DNA of 37,026 nucleotides. Origin: Cyanobacteriota bacterium. GTDB taxonomy: Bacteria; Cyanobacteriota; Vampirovibrionia; LMEP-6097. The stretch covers positions 1 through 37,026 of the forward strand of contig JAQCFG010000016.1 in NCBI GenBank assembly GCA_027618255.1, given 5' to 3'. The translations under genes were made by a program, and so were the position numbers. The number at the start of each line of letters is the position of its first letter. The first letter of the stretch is position 1. The notes below the pieces were generated by a model, which searched no databases, was not told where the DNA came from, and saw only the letters and a list, made by a program, of their open reading frames with translations. This document shows positions 14,484 through 22,510 of this stretch, in pieces.

Positions 14484-15539
14484 ATGGCAACAATTACAAA
14501 CACAGACCCTAGTACATTAACCAAAAAAGACTTCGTTGCTGAAGGCGACGTTAAGTGGTGCCCAGGTTGCGGCGACTACTCAATCCTCTCTTCAGTACAA
14601 ACTGTTTTACCGACACTTGGTATTCCCAAAGAAAAGTTCGCATTTATCTCTGGAATCGGTTGCTCAAGTAGATTCCCTTACTATATGGACACTTATGGTT
14701 TTCATACTATTCACGGCAGAGCTTTAACAGTAGCTTCTGGTGTCAAAATGTCTAATCCTGATTTATCAGTTTGGGTAGTCACCGGTGATGGTGATGGCTT
14801 AAGCATTGGTGGTAACCATACTATGCACGCAATCCGCCGTAACATGGACCTCAAGATACTTTTGTTTAATAACAGGATTTATGGACTTACCAAAGGACAA
14901 TACTCACCAACTTCTGAACAAGGCAAAGTAACCAAAACATCACTCATGGGTTCTATTGATAGACCACTAAATCCAGTGAGTTTTGCAATTGCTTCTGGTG
15001 CAACATTTGTTGCAAGAACAGCAGCACACAATCCAAAACATTTACAAGAAACCCTAAGAGCAGCTGCAGCTCACAAAGGTACTGCATTTGTAGAAATCCT
15101 ACAGAACTGCAACATCTTCAATGATGGTGCTTTTGCAAAATACTTAAACAAAGAAACTAAAGAAGTAGAGAATTTGTTTCTTGAAGATGGTAAACCATTA
15201 TTGTTTGACAAAGACAGCAGAGGAATTGTACTTGAAAGTGGTAGCCACCCTAAACTAACAATTGAAGCTAATGATGGCAAAACCAACAAATTTATCACCC
15301 ATGATCCTAAGGCTGAAGATGCAACAATGGCATACCTAATCGGTCGCCTTGGTATTGATGAACCATCGATGCCAACTGTGATGGGAGTAATTAGATCTGT
15401 AAACCACAGCAGCTATGACGCTGCTATAGCAGAGCAAGAAGCTGCTTCTATTGCCAAAAAAGGTGAAGGCAAATTAGAATCATTACTCTTTAACAGTAGT
15501 ACTTGGACTGTTGGTGATGAAGTTACAGCTAATAAGTAG
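14484..15539 (+). CDS. korB: 2-oxoacid:ferredoxin oxidoreductase, beta subunit
   Basis: 351 residues from the ATG at 14484, which has AGGA 8-9 nt upstream. The open frame extends 84 bp further, but that part is the GC-rich repeat spacer and encodes an arginine-rich stretch unlike the family. WCPGCGDYSIL (25-35) starts the thiamine diphosphate domain. VTGDGDGLSIGGNHTMHAIRRN with later NNRIYGLTKGQYSPTS gives the metal- and pyrophosphate-binding segment. It forms the catalytic complex with KorA, passing electrons to ferredoxin. The length is near the usual 280-350. The C-terminal ~60 residues (from about DEPSMPTVMG) are an extension typical of KorB-like rather than short PorB-like proteins. Confidence 0.93.
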   Translation: MATITNTDPSTLTKKDFVAEGDVKWCPGCGDYSILSSVQTVLPTLGIPKEKFAFISGIGCSSRFPYYMDTYGFHTIHGRALTVASGVKMSNPDLSVWVVTGDGDGLSIGGNHTMHAIRRNMDLKILLFNNRIYGLTKGQYSPTSEQGKVTKTSLMGSIDRPLNPVSFAIASGATFVARTAAHNPKHLQETLRAAAAHKGTAFVEILQNCNIFNDGAFAKYLNKETKEVENLFLEDGKPLLFDKDSRGIVLESGSHPKLTIEANDGKTNKFITHDPKAEDATMAYLIGRLGIDEPSMPTVMGVIRSVNHSSYDAAIAEQEAASIAKKGEGKLESLLFNSSTWTVGDEVTANK

Positions 15540-15587
15540 ATTCTACAAACTCTATAAAATTGTTAATCTGAAAAGCCCCCTTAATTT

Positions 15588-15609
15588 TAACTAAATTAAT
15601 TTATAGTTA
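15588..15609. terminator. Possible hairpin between convergent korB and ANTAR gene ends
   Basis: TAACTA (15588-15593) pairs with TAGTTA (15604-15609), and the AT-rich interior can extend the stem. A second weak inverted repeat, AAACTGTTT/AAACAAGTTT, follows near 15627-15645. Neither has a clean U-tract, so termination is only suggested by the convergent position. Confidence 0.22.
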
Positions 15610-15675
15610 TGACTAGGGTTAAAACTGTTTGAAACAAGTTTACAAAATTGATCAGAGCTTAGCAGAAGAAGAGAA

Positions 15676-16278
15676 CTAACCAATATTCTTCAAAATAGCT
15701 TCAGAAATAGCTTTCAAGTTAGATCTTTGATCCATAGCAGCTTTTTGAATTCTTCTATAAGCGGTAGTTTCATCGAGATTGAATTTTTTCATCAAGAGCC
15801 CTTTGGCTTTTTCAACTATTTTACGAGTCTCAAGTTTGCCACTCAACTTGTTTAGTTCATCTTTGAGCTCTGTCATTTCCATTGCTCTAGCGATCGCAAT
15901 CTCAATAGCTGGAGCAAGGTCAGCTTTTCGTAAAGGCTTGGTGAGATAAGCAAAGACACCAGCCTTGGACGCTTCTTCATATAATTCTGGCTGACTATAA
16001 GCTGTCAGCATAATAATTGGCACACGACGTTGGATCTTTTCTTGGACCTCTTTAGCTGCAGCGATGCCATCTTTATTGGGCATGCGGATATCCATAAACA
16101 CGATATCAGGCTCATGCTCTTCAATTGCTCTCACTGCTTCATCACCATCCTTGGCTTCAGCTACTACTTTATATGTAGAAGCTTCTTCCAAAAGTTCTTT
16201 AAGATCCATACGAATCAAAGGCTCGTCATCAGCAATAACTACTTTAATAAGATCTGGATCTAGTTCAGTCGTTGTCAT
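15676..16278 (-). CDS. Response regulator with ANTAR RNA-binding domain (PdtaR-like)
   Basis: 200 residues. The receiver domain covers about 11-125 with acidic pocket D17-D18, phospho-acceptor D63 (IVFMDIRMP), T92 and K114 (YLTKPL). After a short coiled linker, an ANTAR domain (about 140-198) carries the family pattern KIVEKAKGLLMKKFNLDETTAYRRIQKAAM. ANTAR regulators bind paired hexaloop hairpins in nascent RNA and prevent termination, so this protein probably controls genes at the RNA level. Its partner is the HisKA_2 kinase directly upstream, as in PdtaS-PdtaR. A 125-bp gap and its own extended -10 box (TGC-TAAAAT, 7 nt from ATG) suggest that it can be transcribed apart from the kinase. Confidence 0.93.
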   Translation of the reverse strand: MTTTELDPDLIKVVIADDEPLIRMDLKELLEEASTYKVVAEAKDGDEAVRAIEEHEPDIVFMDIRMPNKDGIAAAKEVQEKIQRRVPIIMLTAYSQPELYEEASKAGVFAYLTKPLRKADLAPAIEIAIARAMEMTELKDELNKLSGKLETRKIVEKAKGLLMKKFNLDETTAYRRIQKAAMDQRSNLKAISEAILKNIG

Positions 16279-16285
16279 TAACCCA

Positions 16286-16294
16286 ATTTTAGCA
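16286..16294 (-). promoter_or_regulatory. Extended -10 box before the ANTAR regulator
   Basis: TGC-TAAAAT on the minus strand ends 7 nt before the ATG at 16278, with no Shine-Dalgarno sequence between them. Just upstream, TTGCCC and GGGCAA (16300-16333) form an inverted repeat with a ~20-nt middle that could be an operator. Confidence 0.45.
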
Positions 16295-16403
16295 TGTAGT
16301 TGCCCCTTTAGAGGATTTTGACTTTTAGGGCAAGTCTAATAAAGTATTACGGTGTAATCTAGCGCCCTAATGCAGAGCTACGGGGAATTAAACCCATGAG
16401 CGA

Positions 16404-17774
16404 TTAAACAGTCAACGGCATTTTAAGTTGAACTCTCACACCACGTTTACCGTCTTCTTCATAATTATCCACACTAAGCTCGCCACCCAAGCTTTCTTCA
16501 GTTATTGTACGCACAATTTCCCAACCTAAACCTTTACTGAGCTTATAATCAAAACCCTCAGCAAAACCACCGCCATCATCTACGACAAGCATGGTAAGGA
16601 ATTTCTCATCATTAAACAGTTTAATGTCAATTTTAGTTAATTGATCTATGGTGTGCTCAAGTGTGTTTGAGAGGATTTCATTAAGTACCAAAGCAAGGTT
16701 GGTAGCATCTTCGCTCACTACAAAAACTTTGTGCGGGCAATCATAATTCACGGTAATTTTCTCAGCACCAAAAGAGGAAATCAAACCCTTGAGAATCTTT
16801 TGTACCAAAAAACCAAAATCAATAGTCTCAATATCATGAGAACGAGATAAGTATTCATGCACCATTGCAATACTATTAGTACGATTGATAGCCTCATTAA
16901 AAGCCTCCGCCAACTCTGGATTACGGCGTTTTTGCATTCTCAGTAATGAAACAACTGTCTGCAAATTATTCTTCACCCTATGATGAATCTCCTTGAGCAA
17001 GGTCTCTTTGACTTTGATCTCAGAATTATCCTTAAGTAAAACCACCGACATCTCACCGCTCAATCTCACATGGCGAGCAGCGATAGTACGTTGACGTAGA
17101 CTTATTTCTTCAATTGCTTCTATAGAAAGTCCTTCGTCTTTGCCTTTGTACTTGCGCGGGAAACTGGCAAATAAATCATCGAGAGTCTGCCCGACTAGCT
17201 GCGAACCATGTTCCGCAAGCTCGGCAATCAAATTAAATGCTAGTGGATTAGCAAAAAATATCCGATCTGGCGCCTTAACAATCAAAGCCCCCTCACCAAA
17301 AGCCACATGCGGGAATCTCGTGCCGTCTTCAATTTTTTCCTTGAGCGCTTTAATCAAGTTATCAGCCATAAAATCCCAATGCTGCCCTAAAATATTACGT
17401 GTCACATAGATATCTCGCTCAACGGCAATCACAGCAAGCACATTCCCGTCCTCTCTAAGACGAATTGGGTAAGCAAACTCCTGGATTCTTCTGTTATTAA
17501 TCACCAAACCATATTGTCCGAGAATTGGTCTACCCAACTTAAATGCTTTATCAACTGAAATATCTTTATGAGCTAGGAAACGTTCTTCCTGACTTTGATC
17601 CATAGTCTTAGGTCCAAGATACAAAGAGTCCTGGTTAGGATGAAAATAATTATGGATAGTAATTCCATTGTCACTCTTAACAAAGAGCCTAATACTAGCC
17701 TGCAACATCTCAGAAACAAACTGAAGATTGTGATCTAGTGATTCTATTAGTTGGGTGATATTGGGTTGAGTCAT
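16404..17774 (-). CDS. Sensor histidine kinase, HisKA_2 type (PdtaS-like)
   Basis: 456 residues from the ATG at 17774, 2 nt after the tyrS stop; a GTG overlapping the stop is the alternative. An N-terminal GAF-like region (about 1-150, with GQYGLVINNRRIQEFAYPI and GNVLAVIAVERD) is followed by a PAS-like domain (about 160-235). Next is the dimerisation/phosphoacceptor helix LLKEIHHRVKNNLQTVVSLLRMQ (about 257-279), the HisKA_2 signature. The ATPase domain has NEILSNTLEH and VVDDGGGFAEGF. There is no membrane helix, so it senses a cytoplasmic signal. The same layout is found in mycobacterial PdtaS, whose partner is an ANTAR regulator, and such a gene follows here. The signal is unknown. Confidence 0.92.
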   Translation of the reverse strand: MTQPNITQLIESLDHNLQFVSEMLQASIRLFVKSDNGITIHNYFHPNQDSLYLGPKTMDQSQEERFLAHKDISVDKAFKLGRPILGQYGLVINNRRIQEFAYPIRLREDGNVLAVIAVERDIYVTRNILGQHWDFMADNLIKALKEKIEDGTRFPHVAFGEGALIVKAPDRIFFANPLAFNLIAELAEHGSQLVGQTLDDLFASFPRKYKGKDEGLSIEAIEEISLRQRTIAARHVRLSGEMSVVLLKDNSEIKVKETLLKEIHHRVKNNLQTVVSLLRMQKRRNPELAEAFNEAINRTNSIAMVHEYLSRSHDIETIDFGFLVQKILKGLISSFGAEKITVNYDCPHKVFVVSEDATNLALVLNEILSNTLEHTIDQLTKIDIKLFNDEKFLTMLVVDDGGGFAEGFDYKLSKGLGWEIVRTITEESLGGELSVDNYEEDGKRGVRVQLKMPLTV

Positions 17775-17776
17775 CA

Positions 17777-18967
17777 CTATGACAATCTCACAAACTTGCG
17801 CTTCCCAGCCTGCAAAACTGCTCCATTACAGGGATCTAACTCAGCCAACGGGTCACTAAGCTTGACGCCATCAAGCTTCACTCCGCCACCTTGGACTAAT
17901 CGCTTTGCTTCACCCTTGGTCTGGCAAAGTCCTGCAGCCACCATAACGTCAGCAAGAATATTGCTGCCATTGAGTTTATATTCAGGAATAACATCGGGGA
18001 TTTCTTTTTGAGCAAATTGTTTAGCAAAGTTGGCTGATTCTTGTTTGGCTTCATCCGCTGAAAAATAAATTGCCACAATAGTTTGAGCCAGCTGGTCTTT
18101 GATATGTCTTGGATTCTCTCCCGACTCAAGTCTTGATTTAATTGCTGCCACTTGTGTAGGATTCAAACGAGTAGCCAAAGTAAAGTAATCCAAAATTAAC
18201 TCATCAGGAATACTCATAGACTTGCCAAACATCTCTTTGGCGCTGTCATTGAGCGCAATAAAGTTGCCAGATGTCTTAGACATCTTCTTAGCGCCATCAA
18301 GACCAATCAATAAAGGCATGCACATGCAAAGCTGTGGCTTTTGGTCATTGGCTTTTTGCAAATCTCTACCTACCATCAAATTGAATAATTGATCAATACC
18401 ACCGAGTTCTATATCAGCCTTGATCTCTACACTGTCCTGTCCTTGCAAAAGTGGATAAAGAATCTCATGGGCATAAAGCGGGTTACCATCTTCAAGCCTC
18501 TTACCAAAAGCGTCCTTGGCTATCATTTGATTGACAGTTACTTTAGAAGCGAGCTTGACCATATCGGTCATTGTATATTTATCAAACCAATCAGCGTTAT
18601 TGACCACTTCTACTTTATCCAGATCAAGCACACGCGAGACTTGCTCAAGGTAGGTCTTGGCATAGCCGGCAACATCCTCGGCACTTAAGGATGGGCGCAT
18701 TTCATTACGTCCAGAAGGATCACCAACTTGCGCTGTGTAACCACCAATCAAGAGGACCGGTAAATGTCCAGCTTCCTGAAACTGCTTGAGCTTTTGAATA
18801 CAAACCATATGTCCCAAATGCAAATCGCTACTAGTAGGATCAATTCCAAGTTTAATTCTTAGCTGCTTACCATCAGCCTTGGCTTTAGCCAATAATTTCT
18901 CAAGAGCTTCTGAACCACCAGGCTTCAGCTCCATCACTCCACTCATTAAATTATCGATATCTTTCAC
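17777..18967 (-). CDS. tyrS: Tyrosine-tRNA ligase
   Basis: 396 residues, class I synthetase. KLGIDPTSSDLHLGH (39-53) carries the HIGH-type motif, followed by GDPSGRNEMRP. LGGIDQLFNLMVGRDLQ is the tRNA/ATP-binding middle segment, and KMSKTSGN (about 227-234) the KMSKS loop. A C-terminal S4 RNA-binding domain (KRLVQGGGVKLDGVKLSD) completes it. It activates tyrosine with ATP and charges tRNA-Tyr. It starts 5 nt after the TPR gene and its TAG is 2 nt before the kinase ATG, so TPR-tyrS-kinase form one operon, an unusual set of partners. Confidence 0.95.
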   Translation of the reverse strand: MKDIDNLMSGVMELKPGGSEALEKLLAKAKADGKQLRIKLGIDPTSSDLHLGHMVCIQKLKQFQEAGHLPVLLIGGYTAQVGDPSGRNEMRPSLSAEDVAGYAKTYLEQVSRVLDLDKVEVVNNADWFDKYTMTDMVKLASKVTVNQMIAKDAFGKRLEDGNPLYAHEILYPLLQGQDSVEIKADIELGGIDQLFNLMVGRDLQKANDQKPQLCMCMPLLIGLDGAKKMSKTSGNFIALNDSAKEMFGKSMSIPDELILDYFTLATRLNPTQVAAIKSRLESGENPRHIKDQLAQTIVAIYFSADEAKQESANFAKQFAQKEIPDVIPEYKLNGSNILADVMVAAGLCQTKGEAKRLVQGGGVKLDGVKLSDPLAELDPCNGAVLQAGKRKFVRLS

Positions 18968-18972
18968 AGAGC

Positions 18973-21096
18973 CTACAATGTTTGGGATTGCGTTATTAGA
19001 TCCGCTCCTCGCAATGTACGGCTACTCAACTCTTCCATTAAAAGATCTGCTTCAATAGCTTCCGGTTTAGCATCCATGGTTTTGCGTATTTCAGCCTTAA
19101 GGTTTTCATCTGCGGATTCTTCTAAGAATTTAGCCCAAAGCTCACTTGCGTTTTGCTTTTCACCTTGCTGCCAGTAAGCGAGTCCTAATACATAATAGGT
19201 TTGCAAGAAATTAGGATTAATCGCTAATACTTTTTCATAGTGCTTAATAGCAATTGCAAGTTCATTGGATTCTTGCAATAACAGTCCATAATTATAGTTG
19301 GCAAGTACATCTTCAGGGTGTGACTCACTTGCTTTTTTGTAGATATTAATCGCTTCATCTTTAAAACCAAGCGCCTTAAAATTATTTGCTGCACCTAATA
19401 GCGCATTTAAATTCTCTGGGTTAGCCTGTAAAATCATTTGATATTCAGCAAGCGCTTCATATAGATTGTTCTGCGCATGCAAGAGATTTGCAAGCTTGAG
19501 TCTTGATTCTATTGTCTGGTCAAGCACTGAAGCTAAGCGCAATTGGTCAACTGCTTTGCGCTCCTTAGAGACATGCACCAAGAAATCAGCATAGAGATTA
19601 CGCGCTTCAACATTCGCTGGGTCTTTTCTCAACCAATCATTGATGATCTTTTCAGCTTCTTCATCCTTGCCTAAAGCTATCTTAATGAAGCTAAGTTCCT
19701 TGAGGACGTCTTTTGTTTTATCAAATCCGGCTTGTTGCGTTTCCTCGTCTAATAATTTTTCAAAATTGCTTTCTGCTTTCTCGAACTCATTAGTTGCTTT
19801 GTAAGCAACAGCCAAGTTGTAATGAACGTTGTTCTTAATTAACTTTCCTTGCGCTGGCAAATTTGCTGCAACGCTTAGCTGTTCTGTTAATAAGCCAATG
19901 TAATACTTCGTGGCAATTTCAATATTGCCTTGCTCGTGTTCAAGGACAGCCAGGTAGAATAAAGTCTCTACATCATCAGGCTTTTGCTCAAGAACCTTTT
20001 GGTAGCCCTCTTTGGCAAGATCAAACTCAAGACTGTCGTGATAGAGTCTAGCCAAATTAAATCTTGTTTTGTGATCTTTTGGATCTAGTTCGATTGCTTT
20101 GTTGTAACTTACAATAGCTTCATCAAATTTGCCGAGGCTCTGGTATAAATAGCCACTGACTGAGTATTCACCAATCTCATCAAAGACTTCAATTGCTTCT
20201 TCAACTTGATTATTTGTCCAGAGAGTGTAAGCCAAAGCTTTTTTCCAATCATGATTGTCTTTAAGTTCTATCGCTTTGCGATAACTCTCAATTGCAAGAT
20301 CATAGTTTGCTTCAGTTCTAGCAACAAAAGCGATATCAGCATAAATATGCGGCACCATCGGATCAACTTCTCTCGCGAATTCATAGTTCTCACGCGCTTT
20401 ATCAAATTGCTTTAATGCAAGCCAACAGTCTCCCAGATTTTTGTGCATGCTGTAGTTATCAGGTTGATAGCCCAAAACATAGTTATACTGCTCAATTGCA
20501 GCAAGATAGTTCTCAGTAGCTTGCAATGCTGCACCCAAGTAACCTCTTGCTTTAAGATTATCAGGATAAACCAACACTATTTTACTAAAAATCTCGATTG
20601 TTTTTTTAAACTCTTTTTGTTCGAAATATAAAGATCCAAGACTGGTATTTAATAAAGCATTATCAGGCTCAAGGTTAGCGGACTTAGACAAAAACTTGAT
20701 TGCCTTTTCAGTCTCACCAATACTTTGGTAAGCTCTTCCCAGCAATAAAGCAACCATACTGTCACCAGGTTTAATTGAATTTGCTTTAGTCAAATATACA
20801 ATTGACTTGGCAACACTCTTGTCTTTAATCTCACCTGAGCTATCAGAATATAAATGCATCAGACCAAGTTTGGTCAAAGTCGCAAAATCTCTTGGTTCTA
20901 TATCACTTGCAACTTGAAAACTCTTGACGGCTTGTAAACGGTTTAACTCTTTCTCTGACTTAACAGCGGTTTCATATGCTGAAATGAATCTATTTTGTTC
21001 GATTTCGTTGTCATAAGCCCTAGCCGGAATGGCCAATATTATGGTAGCAACGGCTGCTAGTATGATTTTCTTTGAATTATTGTTCTGGTTTAACAT
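18973..21096 (-). CDS. Exported protein with many tetratricopeptide repeats
   Basis: 707 residues with an N-terminal signal peptide (NNNSKKIILAAVATIILAIPARA) and then TPR units over nearly the whole length. Examples are MVALLLGRAYQSIGETEKAIKFLSKSANLEPDN, GYLYQSLGKFDEAIVSYNKAIELDPKDHK and ANYNYGLLLQESNELAIAIKHYEKVLAINPN. Roughly 15 or more repeats can be counted. Such proteins are scaffolds for complexes in the periplasm or on the outer membrane; no catalytic domain is seen and the partner is unknown. It heads the operon with tyrS and the PdtaS-like kinase. The 5' leader of about 50 nt contains two small hairpins, unlike the apparently leaderless genes nearby. Confidence 0.85.
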   Translation of the reverse strand: MLNQNNNSKKIILAAVATIILAIPARAYDNEIEQNRFISAYETAVKSEKELNRLQAVKSFQVASDIEPRDFATLTKLGLMHLYSDSSGEIKDKSVAKSIVYLTKANSIKPGDSMVALLLGRAYQSIGETEKAIKFLSKSANLEPDNALLNTSLGSLYFEQKEFKKTIEIFSKIVLVYPDNLKARGYLGAALQATENYLAAIEQYNYVLGYQPDNYSMHKNLGDCWLALKQFDKARENYEFAREVDPMVPHIYADIAFVARTEANYDLAIESYRKAIELKDNHDWKKALAYTLWTNNQVEEAIEVFDEIGEYSVSGYLYQSLGKFDEAIVSYNKAIELDPKDHKTRFNLARLYHDSLEFDLAKEGYQKVLEQKPDDVETLFYLAVLEHEQGNIEIATKYYIGLLTEQLSVAANLPAQGKLIKNNVHYNLAVAYKATNEFEKAESNFEKLLDEETQQAGFDKTKDVLKELSFIKIALGKDEEAEKIINDWLRKDPANVEARNLYADFLVHVSKERKAVDQLRLASVLDQTIESRLKLANLLHAQNNLYEALAEYQMILQANPENLNALLGAANNFKALGFKDEAINIYKKASESHPEDVLANYNYGLLLQESNELAIAIKHYEKVLAINPNFLQTYYVLGLAYWQQGEKQNASELWAKFLEESADENLKAEIRKTMDAKPEAIEADLLMEELSSRTLRGADLITQSQTL

Positions 21097-21110
21097 GTTA
21101 AATTCGTAGA

Positions 21111-21161
21111 GTATTTCTGTGTAGAAATACCCTAAGTCTCAAAAGAGACTACTTTATTATA
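21111..21161 (-). promoter_or_regulatory. Leader hairpins and -10 box of the TPR-tyrS operon
   Basis: Two perfect hairpins lie in tandem: GTATTTCT-GTGT-AGAAATAC (21111-21130) and AGTCTC-AAAA-GAGACT (21135-21150). On the minus strand a TATAAT (21156-21161) sits immediately upstream, so the transcript would begin at the second hairpin. A 5'-end hairpin of this kind can stabilise mRNA. No clear -35 is found at 16-18 bp. Confidence 0.4.
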
Positions 21162-21222
21162 CTATTAGGATCCTCTTAAAATACAAATTCTCAACCCTTA
21201 TCTGACTTTCACTTGGCAGAGC

Positions 21223-21251
21223 TTGCCTATTTTGCCGGTTTTATTTATAAT
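21223..21251 (+). promoter_or_regulatory. Possible upstream sigma-70-type promoter for the dehydrogenase gene
   Basis: TTGCCT (21223-21228), a 17-bp spacer and TATAAT (21246-21251) fit a standard promoter. It would give a leader of about 80 nt. The near-palindrome TAGACG-CTATAT-CGTCTA (21268-21285) follows about 10 bp after the predicted start point, a position suited to an operator. The closer extended -10 at 21322 is an alternative. Confidence 0.4.
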
Positions 21252-21321
21252 ACCAGGCGCTAATACATAGACGCTATATCGTCTAAAAGGTTCTCGCCAA
21301 ATAGCCCAAGATAAAAACAGC

Positions 21322-21330
21322 TGCTAAGAT
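21322..21330 (+). promoter_or_regulatory. Extended -10-like box directly before the dehydrogenase gene
   Basis: TGC-TAAGAT ends 7 nt before the ATG at 21338, repeating the arrangement seen at ubiD, leuC and the ANTAR gene. TAAGAT is a weaker match than TAAAAT. Confidence 0.33.
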
Positions 21331-21337
21331 ATCGCCT

Positions 21338-22378
21338 ATGCTCTCCTGGCTCTTTTACGGTCCCAAAGATATTCGCTTAGAAGAAATCCCAAAACCCATA
21401 ATTGGCAAAGGAGAAGTCTTGGTCCAAATTGCAGCGGCCACTACTGGCGGCACTGACACTAAAACCTATCTTAGGGGTCATCCTCGGATTATCAAAACTC
21501 TACCTTCTGCTTTTGGTTATGAATTTGCTGGGGAAATTACAGAAAGCAATATCGATGGATTCAAGGCTGGCGATAGGGTAATTGCAGCGAACACTGCCCC
21601 TTGCTATGAATGTTTTTTTTGCAAAAAAAAAGAATTTCAACTTTGCGAGAACCTGGATTTTCTCAATGGTTCTTTTGCCGAATACATTAAAATCCCTGCA
21701 CAAATTGCAAAATACAATCTTTACAAAATTCCTGACAGCATAGATTACAAAGCAGCAGTGATGACTCAAACCCTAGCTGTTGCTTTGCAAGGATTTATCA
21801 AAACAGAAATTCAAACTGGTGACGTTATTGCAATCTATGGACTTGGTGCAATTGGACAATGCTTTATTAAGCTTTGTAAGAACTATATCGATGGTGTAAC
21901 TGTTGTTGCAATTGGCAGGTCAGAGCAGAAACTCAAACTCGCTAAAGCAAATGGGGCCGATCACTGCCTCAACTCGTCACAAGGGGATTGCCACATCACG
22001 CTTCGCGCTCCTTGCAATGACGGTGGGCTTGGCTATAGCTACGGCGCCGACAAAGTCATAGAAGCCGTTGGCAAGGTAGAAACTTGGCAAGAAGCTATGT
22101 CACTAGTGCGTCCTGGAGGCACTGTCAACTTTTTTGGAGGAGCGCCCAAAAGCAGCAAAATAGAATTAGATACTTATCAACTTCATTATCAAGAAACCAA
22201 AATTATTGGTAGCTTCCATCACCAACCTAAATATATTAAAGAAGCACTTGATTTGATTGCTTCAGGCAAAATCACAATGAATGATTTGATTAGTCATGAG
22301 ATGAAGCTGGAAGATCTAGAGCAAGCTTTGCAGATGATGATTAATGGGGAAGCGATGAAGGTGTTAATAAATTCATAG
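21338..22378 (+). CDS. Zinc-type alcohol dehydrogenase homologue with altered metal site and a repeat insertion
   Basis: 346 residues of the medium-chain dehydrogenase family. The start LSWLFYGPKDIRLEEIPKP matches the family N-terminus. The structural-zinc lobe CYECFFCKKKEFQLC (Cx2Cx2Cx7C) is complete, and YGLGAIG is the NAD(P)-binding turn. The catalytic-zinc ligands are altered. The usual CGTD reads GGTD and the usual GHEF reads GYEF, so cysteine and histidine are replaced and a normal zinc alcohol dehydrogenase reaction is doubtful. Residues 213-229, between the last Rossmann half and YGADKVIEAVG, are encoded by a 48-bp palindromic repeat kept in frame. The gene stands alone, divergent from the TPR operon. 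Substrate unknown. Confidence 0.85.
   Translation: MLSWLFYGPKDIRLEEIPKPIIGKGEVLVQIAAATTGGTDTKTYLRGHPRIIKTLPSAFGYEFAGEITESNIDGFKAGDRVIAANTAPCYECFFCKKKEFQLCENLDFLNGSFAEYIKIPAQIAKYNLYKIPDSIDYKAAVMTQTLAVALQGFIKTEIQTGDVIAIYGLGAIGQCFIKLCKNYIDGVTVVAIGRSEQKLKLAKANGADHCLNSSQGDCHITLRAPCNDGGLGYSYGADKVIEAVGKVETWQEAMSLVRPGGTVNFFGGAPKSSKIELDTYQLHYQETKIIGSFHHQPKYIKEALDLIASGKITMNDLISHEMKLEDLEQALQMMINGEAMKVLINS
21975..22022. repeat. Family A palindrome inside the dehydrogenase gene
   Basis: 48 bp starting CGTCACAAGGGGATTGCC and ending CTTGCAATGACG. The outer CGTCA/TGACG pair, and AAGG pairs with CCTT further in. Its reverse complement starts CGTCATTGCAAGGAGCGCGA and contains GTGGCAATCC, the same consensus as 442-540. 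Its length equals 16 codons, so the frame is preserved. It encodes the cysteine-containing segment SQGDCHITLRAPCNDG. Confidence 0.75.
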
Positions 22379-22387
22379 AGCAAGGAA

Positions 22388-22510
22388 AAGCTGCCTCGAA
22401 AGTTCAAGAACAAGGCATTTTCGAGCAGCGGAACGGAGTTGACTGAGCCGTCAATGATGACTTGTCTTGACGAGCGTAACACAGCAGATGGAGCTTTTCG
22501 AACAGGTTCT
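22388..22510. repeat. Structured repeat, family B, copy 3 (between convergent gene ends)
   Basis: About 123 bp. The left arm (AAGCTGCCTCGAAAGTTC) pairs imperfectly with the right arm (GGAGCTTTTCGAACAGGTT). The inner hairpin TTGAC-TGAGCC-GTCAA, the CAAGGC block and the GAGCGTAAC...GCAGATG block match copy 2 closely. It lies between the convergent dehydrogenase gene and the unknown gene ending at 22509. Its right end provides the last base or two of that gene's stop region. Confidence 0.7.
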
